Source: Dermabacteraceae bacterium TAE3-ERU27 (GTDB lineage Bacteria > Actinomycetota > Actinomycetes > Actinomycetales > Dermabacteraceae). From it: a DNA stretch of 64,000 nt. The stretch covers positions 372,001-436,000 of the forward strand of contig JAHUUL010000002.1 in assembly GCA_019218415.1 (NCBI GenBank). Reading direction: 5' to 3'. Below, in pieces: positions 17,350 through 25,883 of this stretch. The notes below the pieces were generated by a model, which was not told where the DNA came from, searched no databases, and saw only the letters and a program-made list of their open reading frames with translations. Numbering within the stretch: the first letter of the stretch is position 1; every line of letters begins with the position of its first letter. Made by a program: the position numbers and the translations under genes.

Positions 17350-18075
17350 TTAAGTCCCGCTCTCGTCATCCAGATCTCCCCTACGAATGATGCTTACCGC
17401 CCTTACACCAGGCAGATCAGAAAGCCTCGTAGCTAGATCGCAAAGCATGGGCTTACCATGAAACCGCAGGTCAACCACTGCCACAGGAATTCCATCCAGC
17501 TCGCTCCGACGCGTTTTCTCGATCAGAGCAGCAAACCCCATCGAGGTCGCCAGGGCTAGAATTTCTCGCAAAACGCCTGCCCCGTCCGCATAAACCACCT
17601 CTACGATCTGGTGACGTTCCGGACTTGGAAGCCTGCGCACCAGCGGGGATACCACAAACAGGGTTACCAGGTGCAGCGCAGTTAGCGTAATAGCCAGCGG
17701 AAGCATACCCGCGCCGCAGGCCATGCCCACGGCGGCCGAGACCCATACAGTAGCGGCAGTGGTCAGCCCTCGCACCACGTCTTTACCTTTAAAAATCACT
17801 CCTGCCCCCAGAAAGCCAATGCCGGAGACTATCTGCGCAGAGATGCGGGATGGATCAAAGTTCATACCTTCCGAAAAAACGAAGGAGAAACCGTACGCAG
17901 AGATCAAAGTGAAACCGCAAGACCCCAGGCCTACCAGCACGTTTGTTCTGTAGCCAGCGCTTTTTCTGCGCACTTGGCGCTCCACGCCAATTAAAGAGCA
18001 AAGCAAAAACGACGCAATCAGAAGCTCCACCTCAATAAACACGGTGGGGCTAGCAAAAGCAGAAAATATCTTCAT
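17350..18075 (-). CDS. MgtC/SapB family membrane protein
   Basis: 241-residue protein with an N-terminal MgtC domain of about five helices, containing LLCSLIGVERQ, AGYRTNVLVGLG, SGIGFLGAGVIFKG and GLTTAATVWVSAAVG, the family signature. A cytoplasmic C-terminal ACT-like domain follows (about 155-235). Family members are implicated in growth at low magnesium, acid tolerance and inhibition of the host or own F-ATPase. AGGAAGG lies 5 bases before ATG 18075. A 24-bp palindrome sits 25 bases upstream, placing it in the same regulon as the ABC importer. Its co-regulation with an importer is unusual. Confidence 0.9.
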   Translation of the reverse strand: MKIFSAFASPTVFIEVELLIASFLLCSLIGVERQVRRKSAGYRTNVLVGLGSCGFTLISAYGFSFVFSEGMNFDPSRISAQIVSGIGFLGAGVIFKGKDVVRGLTTAATVWVSAAVGMACGAGMLPLAITLTALHLVTLFVVSPLVRRLPSPERHQIVEVVYADGAGVLREILALATSMGFAALIEKTRRSELDGIPVAVVDLRFHGKPMLCDLATRLSDLPGVRAVSIIRRGDLDDESGT

Positions 18076-18100
18076 TGCAGCCTTCCTCGTTCCGCAAACA

Positions 18101-18124
18101 CGTTATGAACGCGCGTTCATAACG
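18101..18124. promoter_or_regulatory. 24-bp perfect palindromic operator upstream of the mgtC-like gene
   Basis: Half-site CGTTATGAACGC followed by its exact reverse complement, 24 bp in all. The inner 16 bp are identical to the site at 17249-17264. It lies 25 bases upstream of the mgtC-like start codon and 58 bases after the lacI-type stop. Minus-strand TTCCTG (-35) and TAGCAT (-10) with a 17-base spacer sit just upstream and would be blocked by a bound repressor. Confidence 0.85.
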
Positions 18125-18182
18125 AGATATGCTAGCCATGAAAGAGGACCCCAGGAAGGGCTAACGCTGAGAGAGTGGAAGA

Positions 18183-19211
18183 TTAAAGCGAGGCTAGGCT
18201 GGCCGCTGGTCGCAGCTCTCCAGTGAATTTTTCATGCTGCACTGTCACGGAATCCCTGTCTCGAAGCATCTGGGAGATCACCTCTACAGACCTCCGAGCC
18301 ACCGTCTCGACCGGAATGCGCAAGGTAGCAAGCTGCATATAGTCCAGCCCTGGCATCGTCCCGTCGCATCCAATCAAAGAGACATCAGCGGGAACATTAA
18401 TACCGGCCTTGCGCGCATCTTCCGCGAACTGAACCATGCGAGCATCGCTCGGGAACATCACCGCGCTAATACTCTTAGCAGAAAGTAGCGTGAAGATTTC
18501 TTCGTGTCCCTGCCCCATCGCAGCAAAGCGCGCAACCGGAATTACCTCCACGATGCACCCTAGCTTCCGCAACTGTTCGGTTGCGACATTAGCACGCATG
18601 TTTTCGGCTAGAGAATGCTCGTTTAACGGGCACACAACGGCGACCTTACGGTGCCCCCGCGCATAGATAAGCTGGGCTATCTGCCTTGCGTTATCCGCTT
18701 CGTCATAGCTAACGCCATAAACTTGCGGGTGAGATTCAGGGCGCCCCACAGAAATGATTGGCACCTTGGATAAGAGCGGCAATAAATCGTGGGTGCGTAC
18801 AACACCAGTAGCAACCAGCAACCCACCCACACGCATACTAAGCAAACGGCGCAATGCCTCTAATTCGCTCCCCTGCTGCCGATAGTGCGTGGGCATCGCG
18901 GTAACTACGTTGAGCCCCAATTCTTCTGCCCACTGTTGCACCTGCGAATAGAGCAAACCGTAGGAAGAATTGCGAGAATCACGAATCAATAGGCCAACAG
19001 TATTAGAGCGGCCCGCAGCTAGTTGCTGAGCGTGTACCGATGGCACATACCCAAGCTCGTCCACCGCGCGCAGAACCCGTTCACGTACTCCTGGGGAAAC
19101 CTGCACCGTACGGGAAAGAACCCTGGAAACGGTCGCACGGGATACCCCGGCAGCGCGTGCTACATCAGCCATGTTGGCTGGTGACGAGGGAGAGCGGGAG
19201 GAAGAAAACAT
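18183..19211 (-). CDS. LacI-family transcriptional regulator
   Basis: 342-residue repressor. It has an N-terminal helix-turn-helix NMADVARAAGVSRATVSRVLS (about 13-33), a hinge helix HAQQLAAGRSNTVGLL (about 60-75) and a type 1 periplasmic-binding-like effector domain to the C-terminus. It is encoded directly upstream of mgtC and the importer, whose promoters carry perfect CG-centred palindromes. A role as their repressor, relieved by an imported compound, is an inference from this arrangement. GGAAAG precedes the ATG. No palindrome is seen before its own gene, so no obvious autoregulation. Confidence 0.92.
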   Translation of the reverse strand: MFSSSRSPSSPANMADVARAAGVSRATVSRVLSRTVQVSPGVRERVLRAVDELGYVPSVHAQQLAAGRSNTVGLLIRDSRNSSYGLLYSQVQQWAEELGLNVVTAMPTHYRQQGSELEALRRLLSMRVGGLLVATGVVRTHDLLPLLSKVPIISVGRPESHPQVYGVSYDEADNARQIAQLIYARGHRKVAVVCPLNEHSLAENMRANVATEQLRKLGCIVEVIPVARFAAMGQGHEEIFTLLSAKSISAVMFPSDARMVQFAEDARKAGINVPADVSLIGCDGTMPGLDYMQLATLRIPVETVARRSVEVISQMLRDRDSVTVQHEKFTGELRPAASLASL

Positions 19212-19289
19212 GGTCTTTCCATACTAGGGGGCTAAGTCGCCGAAGCGATACGTAAATTCCTCACGAACTTTCCTCCAGTCCACCATTAA

Positions 19290-19319
19290 TTGACTGCCCC
19301 CGTCACCGCTCGGGATAAT
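19290..19319 (+). promoter_or_regulatory. Sigma-70-type promoter of the helicase gene
   Basis: TTGACT (19290-19295), 18-base spacer, GATAAT (19314-19319). Both hexamers are one mismatch from consensus. Transcription would start near 19326. The resulting leader carries a perfect 7-bp hairpin CGCGGGT/ACCCGCG at 19345-19367 before the coding region. Confidence 0.6.
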
Positions 19320-19419
19320 CGTTTCTATAGGCTGACCCGTACGGCGCGGGTTCCCCTGTTACCCGCGAATCCACTTCGGCGGTGCTATTCATTTCATTCC
19401 CCGTTTGCCGCGAAAGGAC

Positions 19420-21957
19420 GTGAGCGTCATCGCGCTGCTCGCCGACCACCTGCCCAAGACCGCCGATGCCGATGCCATCGTGGCGGCGTTCACCGCTGCC
19501 CAGGCCGAGGCCGGGCGCGTGCTCTACCCGCACCAAGAGGAGGCGCTGCTGGCGGTTGCCGCAGGCGATCACGTCATCGCCGCCACTCCAACCGGCTCCG
19601 GTAAGTCCACCATCGGCTATGCCTCCCTGTTCGCGGCCCTGGCGCGCGGCGAGCGCGCCTTCTACACGGCCCCCATCAAGGCATTGGTGAGCGAAAAGTT
19701 CTTCGAGCTGATCGAACTGTTCGGGGCCGAGAACGTGGGTATGGCCACCGGCGATTCGAGCGTAAACGCAGACGCCCCGATAATCGTCTGCACCGCCGAG
19801 ATCCTGGCCAATCAGGCCCTGCGTGACGGGGAGACGAGCGACGTCGGTCTGGCGGTAATGGACGAATTCCACTTCTACGGCGATAGCCAGCGCGGTTGGG
19901 CCTGGCAGGTGCCGCTGATCGAACTGCCCCGCACCCAGTTCGTGCTGATGTCGGCCACCCTGGGGGACGTTTCCTTCTTCGAAAACGATCTGCGTCGGCG
20001 CACGGGACGCGCGGTTAGCACCATTTCCGATGCGCAGCGGCCGGTGCCGCTCGACTACCTCTGGTCAGAGGACCCCCTCGAGGAAACCATCGACAGGCTG
20101 CTCGTGGAGCGTAACGCCCCCGTCTACATCGTGCACTTCACGCAGGCGCAGGCGCTCGATCAGGCGCGGGCGCTGCTCGGCAAAGACGTGTTGAGCAAGG
20201 AAGAAAAGGAAAAGGTACGCCTGCTGATCGGCGATTTCCGCTTCTCTAAGGGGTTCGGGCAGGTACTGAGCAAGCTGGTGCGCAGCGGCATCGGCATCCA
20301 TCATGCCGGGATGCTGCCGAAATATCGCCGCCTGGTAGAAAAACTCGCCCAGTCGGGCCTGCTGAAACTCATCTGCGGCACCGACACGCTCGGGGTCGGC
20401 ATTAACGTGCCTATCCGCACCGTGCTGCTGACCGGGCTCGCCAAATACGACGGGCGCAGGCAGCGGGTGCTGAACGCCCGCGAGTTCCATCAGATCGCGG
20501 GCCGGGCCGGACGCGCCGGATACGACACCGTCGGTCACGTGGTGGTACAGGCCCCCGAATGGGCTATCGAAGCGAAAAAGGAACGCGAAAAGCAGGCGGC
20601 GCGCAGCACCACCCCGAACAACGCGAAGAAAAAGAAGCGCCCGGTTAAGGAGAAGGTTCCCGAGGGGAAAACCAACTGGACGGAAGATACCTTCACGAAA
20701 CTGATCTCCCGTGAACCGGAGGCGCTACGCCCCCACATGCAGGTCAGCTACTCCCTGCTGCTGCAGGTGATCGCGCGGCCGGGCAACGCCGTGCAGGCGA
20801 TGCGCCACCTGCTACGGGAAAACCATCTGCCGGGTGGCGCGCAGGTGAAACTCGTGAAGCAGGCGTGCGAGCTGTTCCGCTCGCTGCGCGACGCGGGGAT
20901 CGTGAAGCTGCTGGACGAGCCCGATCACCTGGGGCGCAGCATCGTGCTGGAAAATGAGTTGCAGCTCGATTTCGCGATGAATCAGCCGCTCGCGCCGTTC
21001 GCGATTGCCGCCATCGACGTACTGGACGAATCCTCCCCCACGCTCACGCTAGATACCGTTTCCATTATCGAAGCGATCTTGGAAGACCCGATGGCGATCC
21101 TGTTCGCCCAGCAGAACGCCGCACGCGCCAGCCTGCTGGCCGAGCTGAAAGCCGACGGCGTGGACTATCACGAGCGCAAGGCGATGCTGGAGGAAGTGAC
21201 CTGGCCCCGCCCGCTCGAGGAAGAACTCACCGCCCAGCTAGAGATCTTCAAACAGAGCAACCCGTGGGTGCGCGATGACAGCCTCTCCCCCAAATCGATC
21301 GTGCGGGAAATGTACGAGACGGGGCAGACGTTTAGCGAATTCATCGCCCGCTATCAGCTCGCCCGCAGCGAGGGCATCCTGCTGCGCTACCTTTCCGACG
21401 CCTACCGGACGCTGCGCCGCACGGTGCCGATGGAGCTACGCACCCAGGAGCTAGACGATCTGATCGAATGGCTTGGTGTGCTGGTGCGCGGCATCGACTC
21501 GTCCCTGCTGGATGAGTGGGAAATGCTCATCAACCCGGAGGACGACGACATCGCCTCCACGCTGCGTCCCGACAGCCCGCGTGCGCTTTCCGGCCAGACC
21601 AAGGTGCTAGAGACGATGGTGCGCCAGGCCATGTGGCAGCGCGTGGAGCACTTCGCTTTCGAGCGCGAGGAACGCCTGGGCGAACTGGACGGCTGGTGCG
21701 GTTTCGACCGCGATGCCTGGGCCGAGGCCATGGACGATTTCTATGACGCCTACGATCACGTGGTGCTGGAGGGCGATGCGCGCTCCAAGCAGATGCTGCA
21801 TATTCGCCCGGAAAACGGTTTCTGGTTTATCCGCCAAACCATCGACGATCCCGACCACAACCGGGACTTCGTGATGGAGGCCGAGCTGGACCTAGCCGCG
21901 ACCGATGAGGCCGGGGAGATCGTGCTGCGCATGATGCACGTGGGCGAGATCCGTTAA
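19420..21957 (+). CDS. DEAD/DEAH-box helicase with C-terminal DUF3516
   Basis: Large ATP-dependent RNA/DNA helicase of about 845 residues. Motif I is ATPTGSGKS (about 54-62), motif II is DEFHFYGD (DEFH, about 147-154), motif III is MSATL and motif VI is HQIAGRAGRAG. A Lys-rich insert with KKKKRPVKEK near residue 405 precedes the DUF3516 region found in actinobacterial homologues. It is distantly related to Ski2/Mtr4-type helicases; the substrate is unknown. GTG 19420 begins the conserved VSVIALLADHLP. A TTG at 19405 would add five residues. The AAAGGA is very close to the GTG, so the exact start is uncertain. Confidence 0.92.
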   Translation: MSVIALLADHLPKTADADAIVAAFTAAQAEAGRVLYPHQEEALLAVAAGDHVIAATPTGSGKSTIGYASLFAALARGERAFYTAPIKALVSEKFFELIELFGAENVGMATGDSSVNADAPIIVCTAEILANQALRDGETSDVGLAVMDEFHFYGDSQRGWAWQVPLIELPRTQFVLMSATLGDVSFFENDLRRRTGRAVSTISDAQRPVPLDYLWSEDPLEETIDRLLVERNAPVYIVHFTQAQALDQARALLGKDVLSKEEKEKVRLLIGDFRFSKGFGQVLSKLVRSGIGIHHAGMLPKYRRLVEKLAQSGLLKLICGTDTLGVGINVPIRTVLLTGLAKYDGRRQRVLNAREFHQIAGRAGRAGYDTVGHVVVQAPEWAIEAKKEREKQAARSTTPNNAKKKKRPVKEKVPEGKTNWTEDTFTKLISREPEALRPHMQVSYSLLLQVIARPGNAVQAMRHLLRENHLPGGAQVKLVKQACELFRSLRDAGIVKLLDEPDHLGRSIVLENELQLDFAMNQPLAPFAIAAIDVLDESSPTLTLDTVSIIEAILEDPMAILFAQQNAARASLLAELKADGVDYHERKAMLEEVTWPRPLEEELTAQLEIFKQSNPWVRDDSLSPKSIVREMYETGQTFSEFIARYQLARSEGILLRYLSDAYRTLRRTVPMELRTQELDDLIEWLGVLVRGIDSSLLDEWEMLINPEDDDIASTLRPDSPRALSGQTKVLETMVRQAMWQRVEHFAFEREERLGELDGWCGFDRDAWAEAMDDFYDAYDHVVLEGDARSKQMLHIRPENGFWFIRQTIDDPDHNRDFVMEAELDLAATDEAGEIVLRMMHVGEIR

Positions 21958-21984
21958 CACAGCACCTAGCCCGTGCGGTTAATG

Positions 21985-22030
21985 AAACGGCGGGTGCCTG
22001 GGAATAATATCCCTGGGCATCCGCCGTTTT
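21985..22030. terminator. Bidirectional terminator between helicase and ilvE
   Basis: A long hairpin of AAACGGCGGGTGCC and GGGCATCCGCCGTTT (with G-U pairs) flanked by AAA and TTTT. It lies between the convergent stops at 21957 and 22054 and can serve both genes. Confidence 0.85.
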
Positions 22031-22053
22031 CATGCGCGCGTAGCGCTTTCAGA

Positions 22054-23142
22054 TCAGCTCACGAACTTGGTCATCCAGCCGTGTTCGTCGGCGCTACGGC
22101 CGTACTGGATGTTGAGCAGGCGCTCACGGATCGCGAAGGTCTTTTCGGTCTGGGCACCGTCACCGATCACGGTCTTTCCTTCGCTGGTCAGGAACGCGCC
22201 GATGGGGGTGACTACCGCTGCGGTCCCGCAGGCGAACATCTCCAGGATGTCCCCGGATTCGATGTCGGCAAGCACCTGCTTGAAGTTGAGGCGTTCCTCG
22301 CGCGGGGTGAGCCCCAGTTCTTCACCGATCTTGAGGATGGAAGCGCGGGTCACGCCCTCCAGGATCGAGCCGGTCAGTGCCGGGGTGCAGAGCGAGCCGT
22401 CGGCGCGCACCACGAACACGTTCATGCCGGAAAGCTCATCGATGAACGTGCGCGTTTCGGAATCGAGGAACATGACCTCATCGGCCCCGTTCTCCACGGC
22501 CTCCGCCTTCCCCAGCATGGAGGAGGCGTAGTTGCCGCCGCACTTGGCAGCGCCGGTGCCGCCCGCCCCCGCGCGGGAGAACTTCTCGCTCGCCCAGACG
22601 GTGAGAGGCTTGATGCCGCTCTTGAAGTAGGAATCGGCGGGAGAGGCGATGCAGTAGTACTCGACCTGCTTGGAGGGGCGCACTCCCAGGAACGCTTCGC
22701 TGCCGAACATGAACGGGCGCAGGTAAAGGGAGGATTCGCCACCGCTAGGCACCCAATCCTTATCGATCTCAAGCAGCTGGCGCACCGATTCCAGGTACAG
22801 CTCAACGGGCAGTTCCGGCAGCGCCAGGCGGCGCGCGGAAGCCTGCAGGCGCTGGGCGTTACGCTCCGGGCGGAAGGACCACACAGAACCGTCAGCGTGG
22901 CGGTACGCCTTCATGCCCTCGAAGATTTCCTGCGCGTAGTGGAGGACCCCCGCCGCGGGCGAAATGGTGATCGGGCCAAACGGCATAACCTGTGCGTCGT
23001 GCCACCCGTTCTCCGGGTTCCAAGAAATCCGCACCATGTGATCGGTGAAGTTGTCACCGAAGCCGGGGTTAGCGAGGATGTCCTCGCGTTCCTCCTGTGT
23101 GGCGGGGTTTTCGTTCCGGGTCACCTTGAAAGTCAGGGACAT
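22054..23142 (-). CDS. ilvE: Branched-chain amino acid aminotransferase
   Basis: PLP-dependent class IV aminotransferase of 362 residues, catalysing the last step of valine, leucine and isoleucine synthesis and the first of their breakdown. The catalytic Lys is in AAKCGGNYASS (about residue 198). FGPITISPAAGVLHYAQEIFEGMKAYR and LEGVTRASIL are typical of the BCAT-II group. ATG with GGAGGAAAA directly upstream. It lies 90 bases downstream of an IlvC-like gene on the same strand, so they are probably co-transcribed. No attenuator-like leader was found. Confidence 0.95.
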   Translation of the reverse strand: MSLTFKVTRNENPATQEEREDILANPGFGDNFTDHMVRISWNPENGWHDAQVMPFGPITISPAAGVLHYAQEIFEGMKAYRHADGSVWSFRPERNAQRLQASARRLALPELPVELYLESVRQLLEIDKDWVPSGGESSLYLRPFMFGSEAFLGVRPSKQVEYYCIASPADSYFKSGIKPLTVWASEKFSRAGAGGTGAAKCGGNYASSMLGKAEAVENGADEVMFLDSETRTFIDELSGMNVFVVRADGSLCTPALTGSILEGVTRASILKIGEELGLTPREERLNFKQVLADIESGDILEMFACGTAAVVTPIGAFLTSEGKTVIGDGAQTEKTFAIRERLLNIQYGRSADEHGWMTKFVS

Positions 23143-23232
23143 TTTTCCTCCATTAATTGCACGCGAGTATTGTTCCTCGCGATTCAGCTAGCGAATGCTC
23201 TAGGGCGGCGTATTTGCCGATAGAAGCGGTTT

Positions 23233-24117
23233 TTAGCGGCCGCCGCGCAGGGAAAACTTTTGCCGCAGCTCAGCCTGCTGCGCATCGTTTTCGCCGCCCG
23301 TTTCCGACTTTTCCAGCGGGGCAACCTTCCCCTCGCGGATCTCGGCCAGGATTCCGCTCAGCCTTTCCAGCGCGGCGTCATCCAGCACCTGCGCGCCGTA
23401 ACCGTGGGCCGGGGCAGAGCCTTCCGCGAGTTTCGCGGCGGCTGTCACGAGCTGGCGGTTAAGCAGCAGGTGCGCGGTTTCGGGAGAGTATCCCGCCGCG
23501 GTCAGGACCGTGAAACCTGCCTCTACGGTGCGCGCCATTACGCCCTGCAGCACGGCGCGCGCGCAGAAAACAGATGCGGCGGCGGTATCGCGTACGTCGC
23601 CGCGCACCGCTCCCGCGCGCAGCACGCCGAGCGCTTTCGCGTAGGAAAGCACAAGATCGAAGTCGTCGCCGGCAACCAGCGCGGGAACGCCCCTGCCCGC
23701 GGCGTACTCGCTACGCATGCCGGGCTCCGCGCAGATCAGTGCCGACCCTACGCCTTCGGGCAGCTGTAGCGTGCCCGTCAGCAGCGCCTCGGCGTCGGTG
23801 AGCAGCAGCGTCTTTCCGGGGCGCAGCGCCTCCCGCAGCGGCCCCTGACAGAGCGCCACCTGCTCCTGGCCCGGCACCAGCAGGGCGATCAGGTCGGCCC
23901 AGCCAGCGGCGTCGGCCGGATCGGTCACCTTAAAGCCTTCGTCTGCGGCATCTTCGCGGTGGGAAGAATCCTCCGGCAGGGCCACCTTCACCGCCACGCC
24001 GCTATCGCGCAGGTTCAGCGCGTGCTGGCGCGCAACTTTACCGAAGCCGATGATCGCTACCTTGGCGGCCTGTACCAGGCTCAGGTCAGCATCGTCGTCG
24101 TAAAACACTTCTGCCAC
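23233..24117 (-). CDS. Ketol-acid reductoisomerase-like protein lacking catalytic residues
   Basis: 294-residue protein aligning along its length with IlvC: MAEVFYDDDADLSLVQ..KVAIIGFG, QHALNLRDSG, GRGVPAL and AGY.PE are retained. Every functional site is changed. The Rossmann GxGxxG becomes GFGKVA (24-29). The HGFN loop with the catalytic His becomes TDAEALLTG (107-115). The metal-ligand block with D...E is replaced by DTAAASVFCARAV (177-189). The second acidic helix (FECLHEL in IlvC) becomes LLLNRQL (217-223). It should therefore not reduce or isomerise acetolactate. Start GTG with AAGGAG 5 bases upstream. It sits immediately upstream of ilvE. It might be a regulatory pseudoenzyme or have a new function. 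Confidence 0.85.
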   Translation of the reverse strand: MAEVFYDDDADLSLVQAAKVAIIGFGKVARQHALNLRDSGVAVKVALPEDSSHREDAADEGFKVTDPADAAGWADLIALLVPGQEQVALCQGPLREALRPGKTLLLTDAEALLTGTLQLPEGVGSALICAEPGMRSEYAAGRGVPALVAGDDFDLVLSYAKALGVLRAGAVRGDVRDTAAASVFCARAVLQGVMARTVEAGFTVLTAAGYSPETAHLLLNRQLVTAAAKLAEGSAPAHGYGAQVLDDAALERLSGILAEIREGKVAPLEKSETGGENDAQQAELRQKFSLRGGR

Positions 24118-24182
24118 GGGTGCTCCTTAAAAGATTGCCGACAAAATGCGCAGCTAGCACCATCTTAGAACCGCGGGCATAA

Positions 24183-24218
24183 AAAAGACCCGTCCGTGTG
24201 TTCACGGACGGGTCTTTT
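24183..24218 (-). terminator. Rho-independent terminator after the symporter gene
   Basis: A perfect 16-bp stem AAAAGACCCGTCCGTG (24183-24198) with CACGGACGGGTCTTTT (24203-24218) and a TGTT loop. A/T runs on both sides allow function in either direction. It isolates the symporter transcript from the downstream KARI-like/ilvE unit. Confidence 0.92.
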
Positions 24219-24230
24219 CACTAAAAGGCG

Positions 24231-25883
24231 TTACTTAACCTGCGGTATTTCGCCGGTTTCGGTGGATGCCTCCACGCCACTGCCCGGCTCTACCGGGTAG
24301 TCGGGGTCGGCTTCCAGCAGGGCACGCACCGATTCGATCTGCCCGGTGGCGGTGTCCTCTTCCGCCTGCGCCGCACGAATCTGTTCCTTGGTCGGCTCAT
24401 GATCCCCCATGCCCACGGCAAGCTCGGGATCAGCCACCGGCTCAAGCACGCCAACGTCGACGCGGGTCTTGTGGCGCAGGATCTCCATGCGCAGGATCTT
24501 GCTGAGCACGTACAGACCAACCAGGTTAGGAATGGTCATCAGGAAGAACGTGGAGTCGGAGAACGCGATCACGGAGTCCAGCGAAATAGCGGAGCCGACC
24601 ACTACCGCCAGGATCCAAACCACCTGGTAAACCTTGGTCACGACCGGGCTGCGGTCGAACAGGAACTCGGCGGCCAGCTGACCGTAGTAGGAGTAGGACA
24701 GCACGGTGGAGAACGCGAACAGGGCGACCGCGACCATCAGCACGTAGGGGAACCAGGCGGTGACGGTGGAGAACGCGGAGGCGGTCATCGTAATTCCGTC
24801 GATGTCCTCACCGTTCGTCTTGTAAACGCCGGTCACGGTAATCGCCAGCGCGGTCAGCGAGCAGATGATGACGGAGTCCACGAGGGGCTCCCACATCGCG
24901 GTGTAGCCCTCGGTAGCGGGTTCCTTGGTCTTCGCGGCGGAGTGCGCGATACCGGCGGTGCCGACGCCTGCCGCATTGGAGAACAGGGCACGCTGAATAC
25001 CGATGATGGCCACGCCAACCACGCCGCCCTGCACGCCCTCGGGGTTAATCGCGGACGAGAAGATGGTGCCGATTGCGGCGGGGATTTCGGCCGCGTGCAC
25101 AATCAGAATGGCGATAACGCACAGGAAGTAGATAATCGCCATGAGCGGGGTGATCTTCGCGGTCCAGCGGGCGATGGAGGAGATCCCGCCCAGGATCACG
25201 ATGGCGGCCAGAACCGCCATGATGACGCCGATAACCCACTTGTTATCTACCAGGAAATCGCTACCGAGCTGGGTCGAAAGGATCGAAGCCGCCTGGTTTG
25301 CCTGGAACAGGTTACCCGCACCGAACACGCCGATCAGGGTGAAGATCGAGTAAGCGATGGCCAGGCCCATACCGGTTTTCTTCCACCCGATCTCGGCAAA
25401 ACCGTTCTTCAGGTAGTACATGGGGCCACCGGCGGTGGTGCCGTCCTCGGAAATTTCGCGGTACTTAACGCCCATCGTCGCTTCGGCCATCTTCACGCTC
25501 ATCGCGAGGAAACCGAAGAGGATGATCCACAGCGCAGCGCCGGGGCCGCCCATCGAAATAGCGACGGCTACACCGGCGATGTTGCCGAGGCCGACGGTGC
25601 CCGACAGTTCGGTGGCGAGCGCCTGGAACGAGCTAACCTCGCCGGGGTCGGTCTTGCGGGTGAAGCGACCGCGGATCACATCTAGCGAATGCGCCATGCC
25701 GGTGATCGGCTGGAAACGCAGCCACACCGTCAAGAAGATAGCGCCCGCCATCAGCCAGAGCACGATGAGGGGAATCTGCACCCCACCGATCTGTGGCGAA
25801 TAGAAAACGATGCTAGATAGCTTGTCCGCAATCGGCGCGAACCACTCAGCCAAGAAAGCGTCGATACTGCCGTTGTCAGGCAA
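24231..25883 (-). CDS. Alanine/glycine:cation symporter (AGCS family)
   Basis: Sodium-coupled small amino acid importer of 550 residues, about ten or eleven membrane helices. Family motifs include TELSGTVGLGNIAGVAVAIS and GGPGAALWIILFGFLAMS in the first third and QRALFSNAAGVGTAGIAHSAAKTKEPATEG in the middle. After the last helix (about residue 455) there is an extra acidic cytoplasmic tail of about 90 residues ending ETGEIPQVK, not part of the transporter core. The start is TTG 25883 with GGAGAGGA 7-8 bases upstream. It lies between two terminators and is monocistronic. Confidence 0.93.
   Translation of the reverse strand: MPDNGSIDAFLAEWFAPIADKLSSIVFYSPQIGGVQIPLIVLWLMAGAIFLTVWLRFQPITGMAHSLDVIRGRFTRKTDPGEVSSFQALATELSGTVGLGNIAGVAVAISMGGPGAALWIILFGFLAMSVKMAEATMGVKYREISEDGTTAGGPMYYLKNGFAEIGWKKTGMGLAIAYSIFTLIGVFGAGNLFQANQAASILSTQLGSDFLVDNKWVIGVIMAVLAAIVILGGISSIARWTAKITPLMAIIYFLCVIAILIVHAAEIPAAIGTIFSSAINPEGVQGGVVGVAIIGIQRALFSNAAGVGTAGIAHSAAKTKEPATEGYTAMWEPLVDSVIICSLTALAITVTGVYKTNGEDIDGITMTASAFSTVTAWFPYVLMVAVALFAFSTVLSYSYYGQLAAEFLFDRSPVVTKVYQVVWILAVVVGSAISLDSVIAFSDSTFFLMTIPNLVGLYVLSKILRMEILRHKTRVDVGVLEPVADPELAVGMGDHEPTKEQIRAAQAEEDTATGQIESVRALLEADPDYPVEPGSGVEASTETGEIPQVK

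Noticed and set aside
23143-23232. Possible attenuator before ilvE
   Set aside because: Only a small hairpin (GCGAG/CTCGC) is present; there is no Ile/Val/Leu-rich leader peptide or terminator/antiterminator pair.
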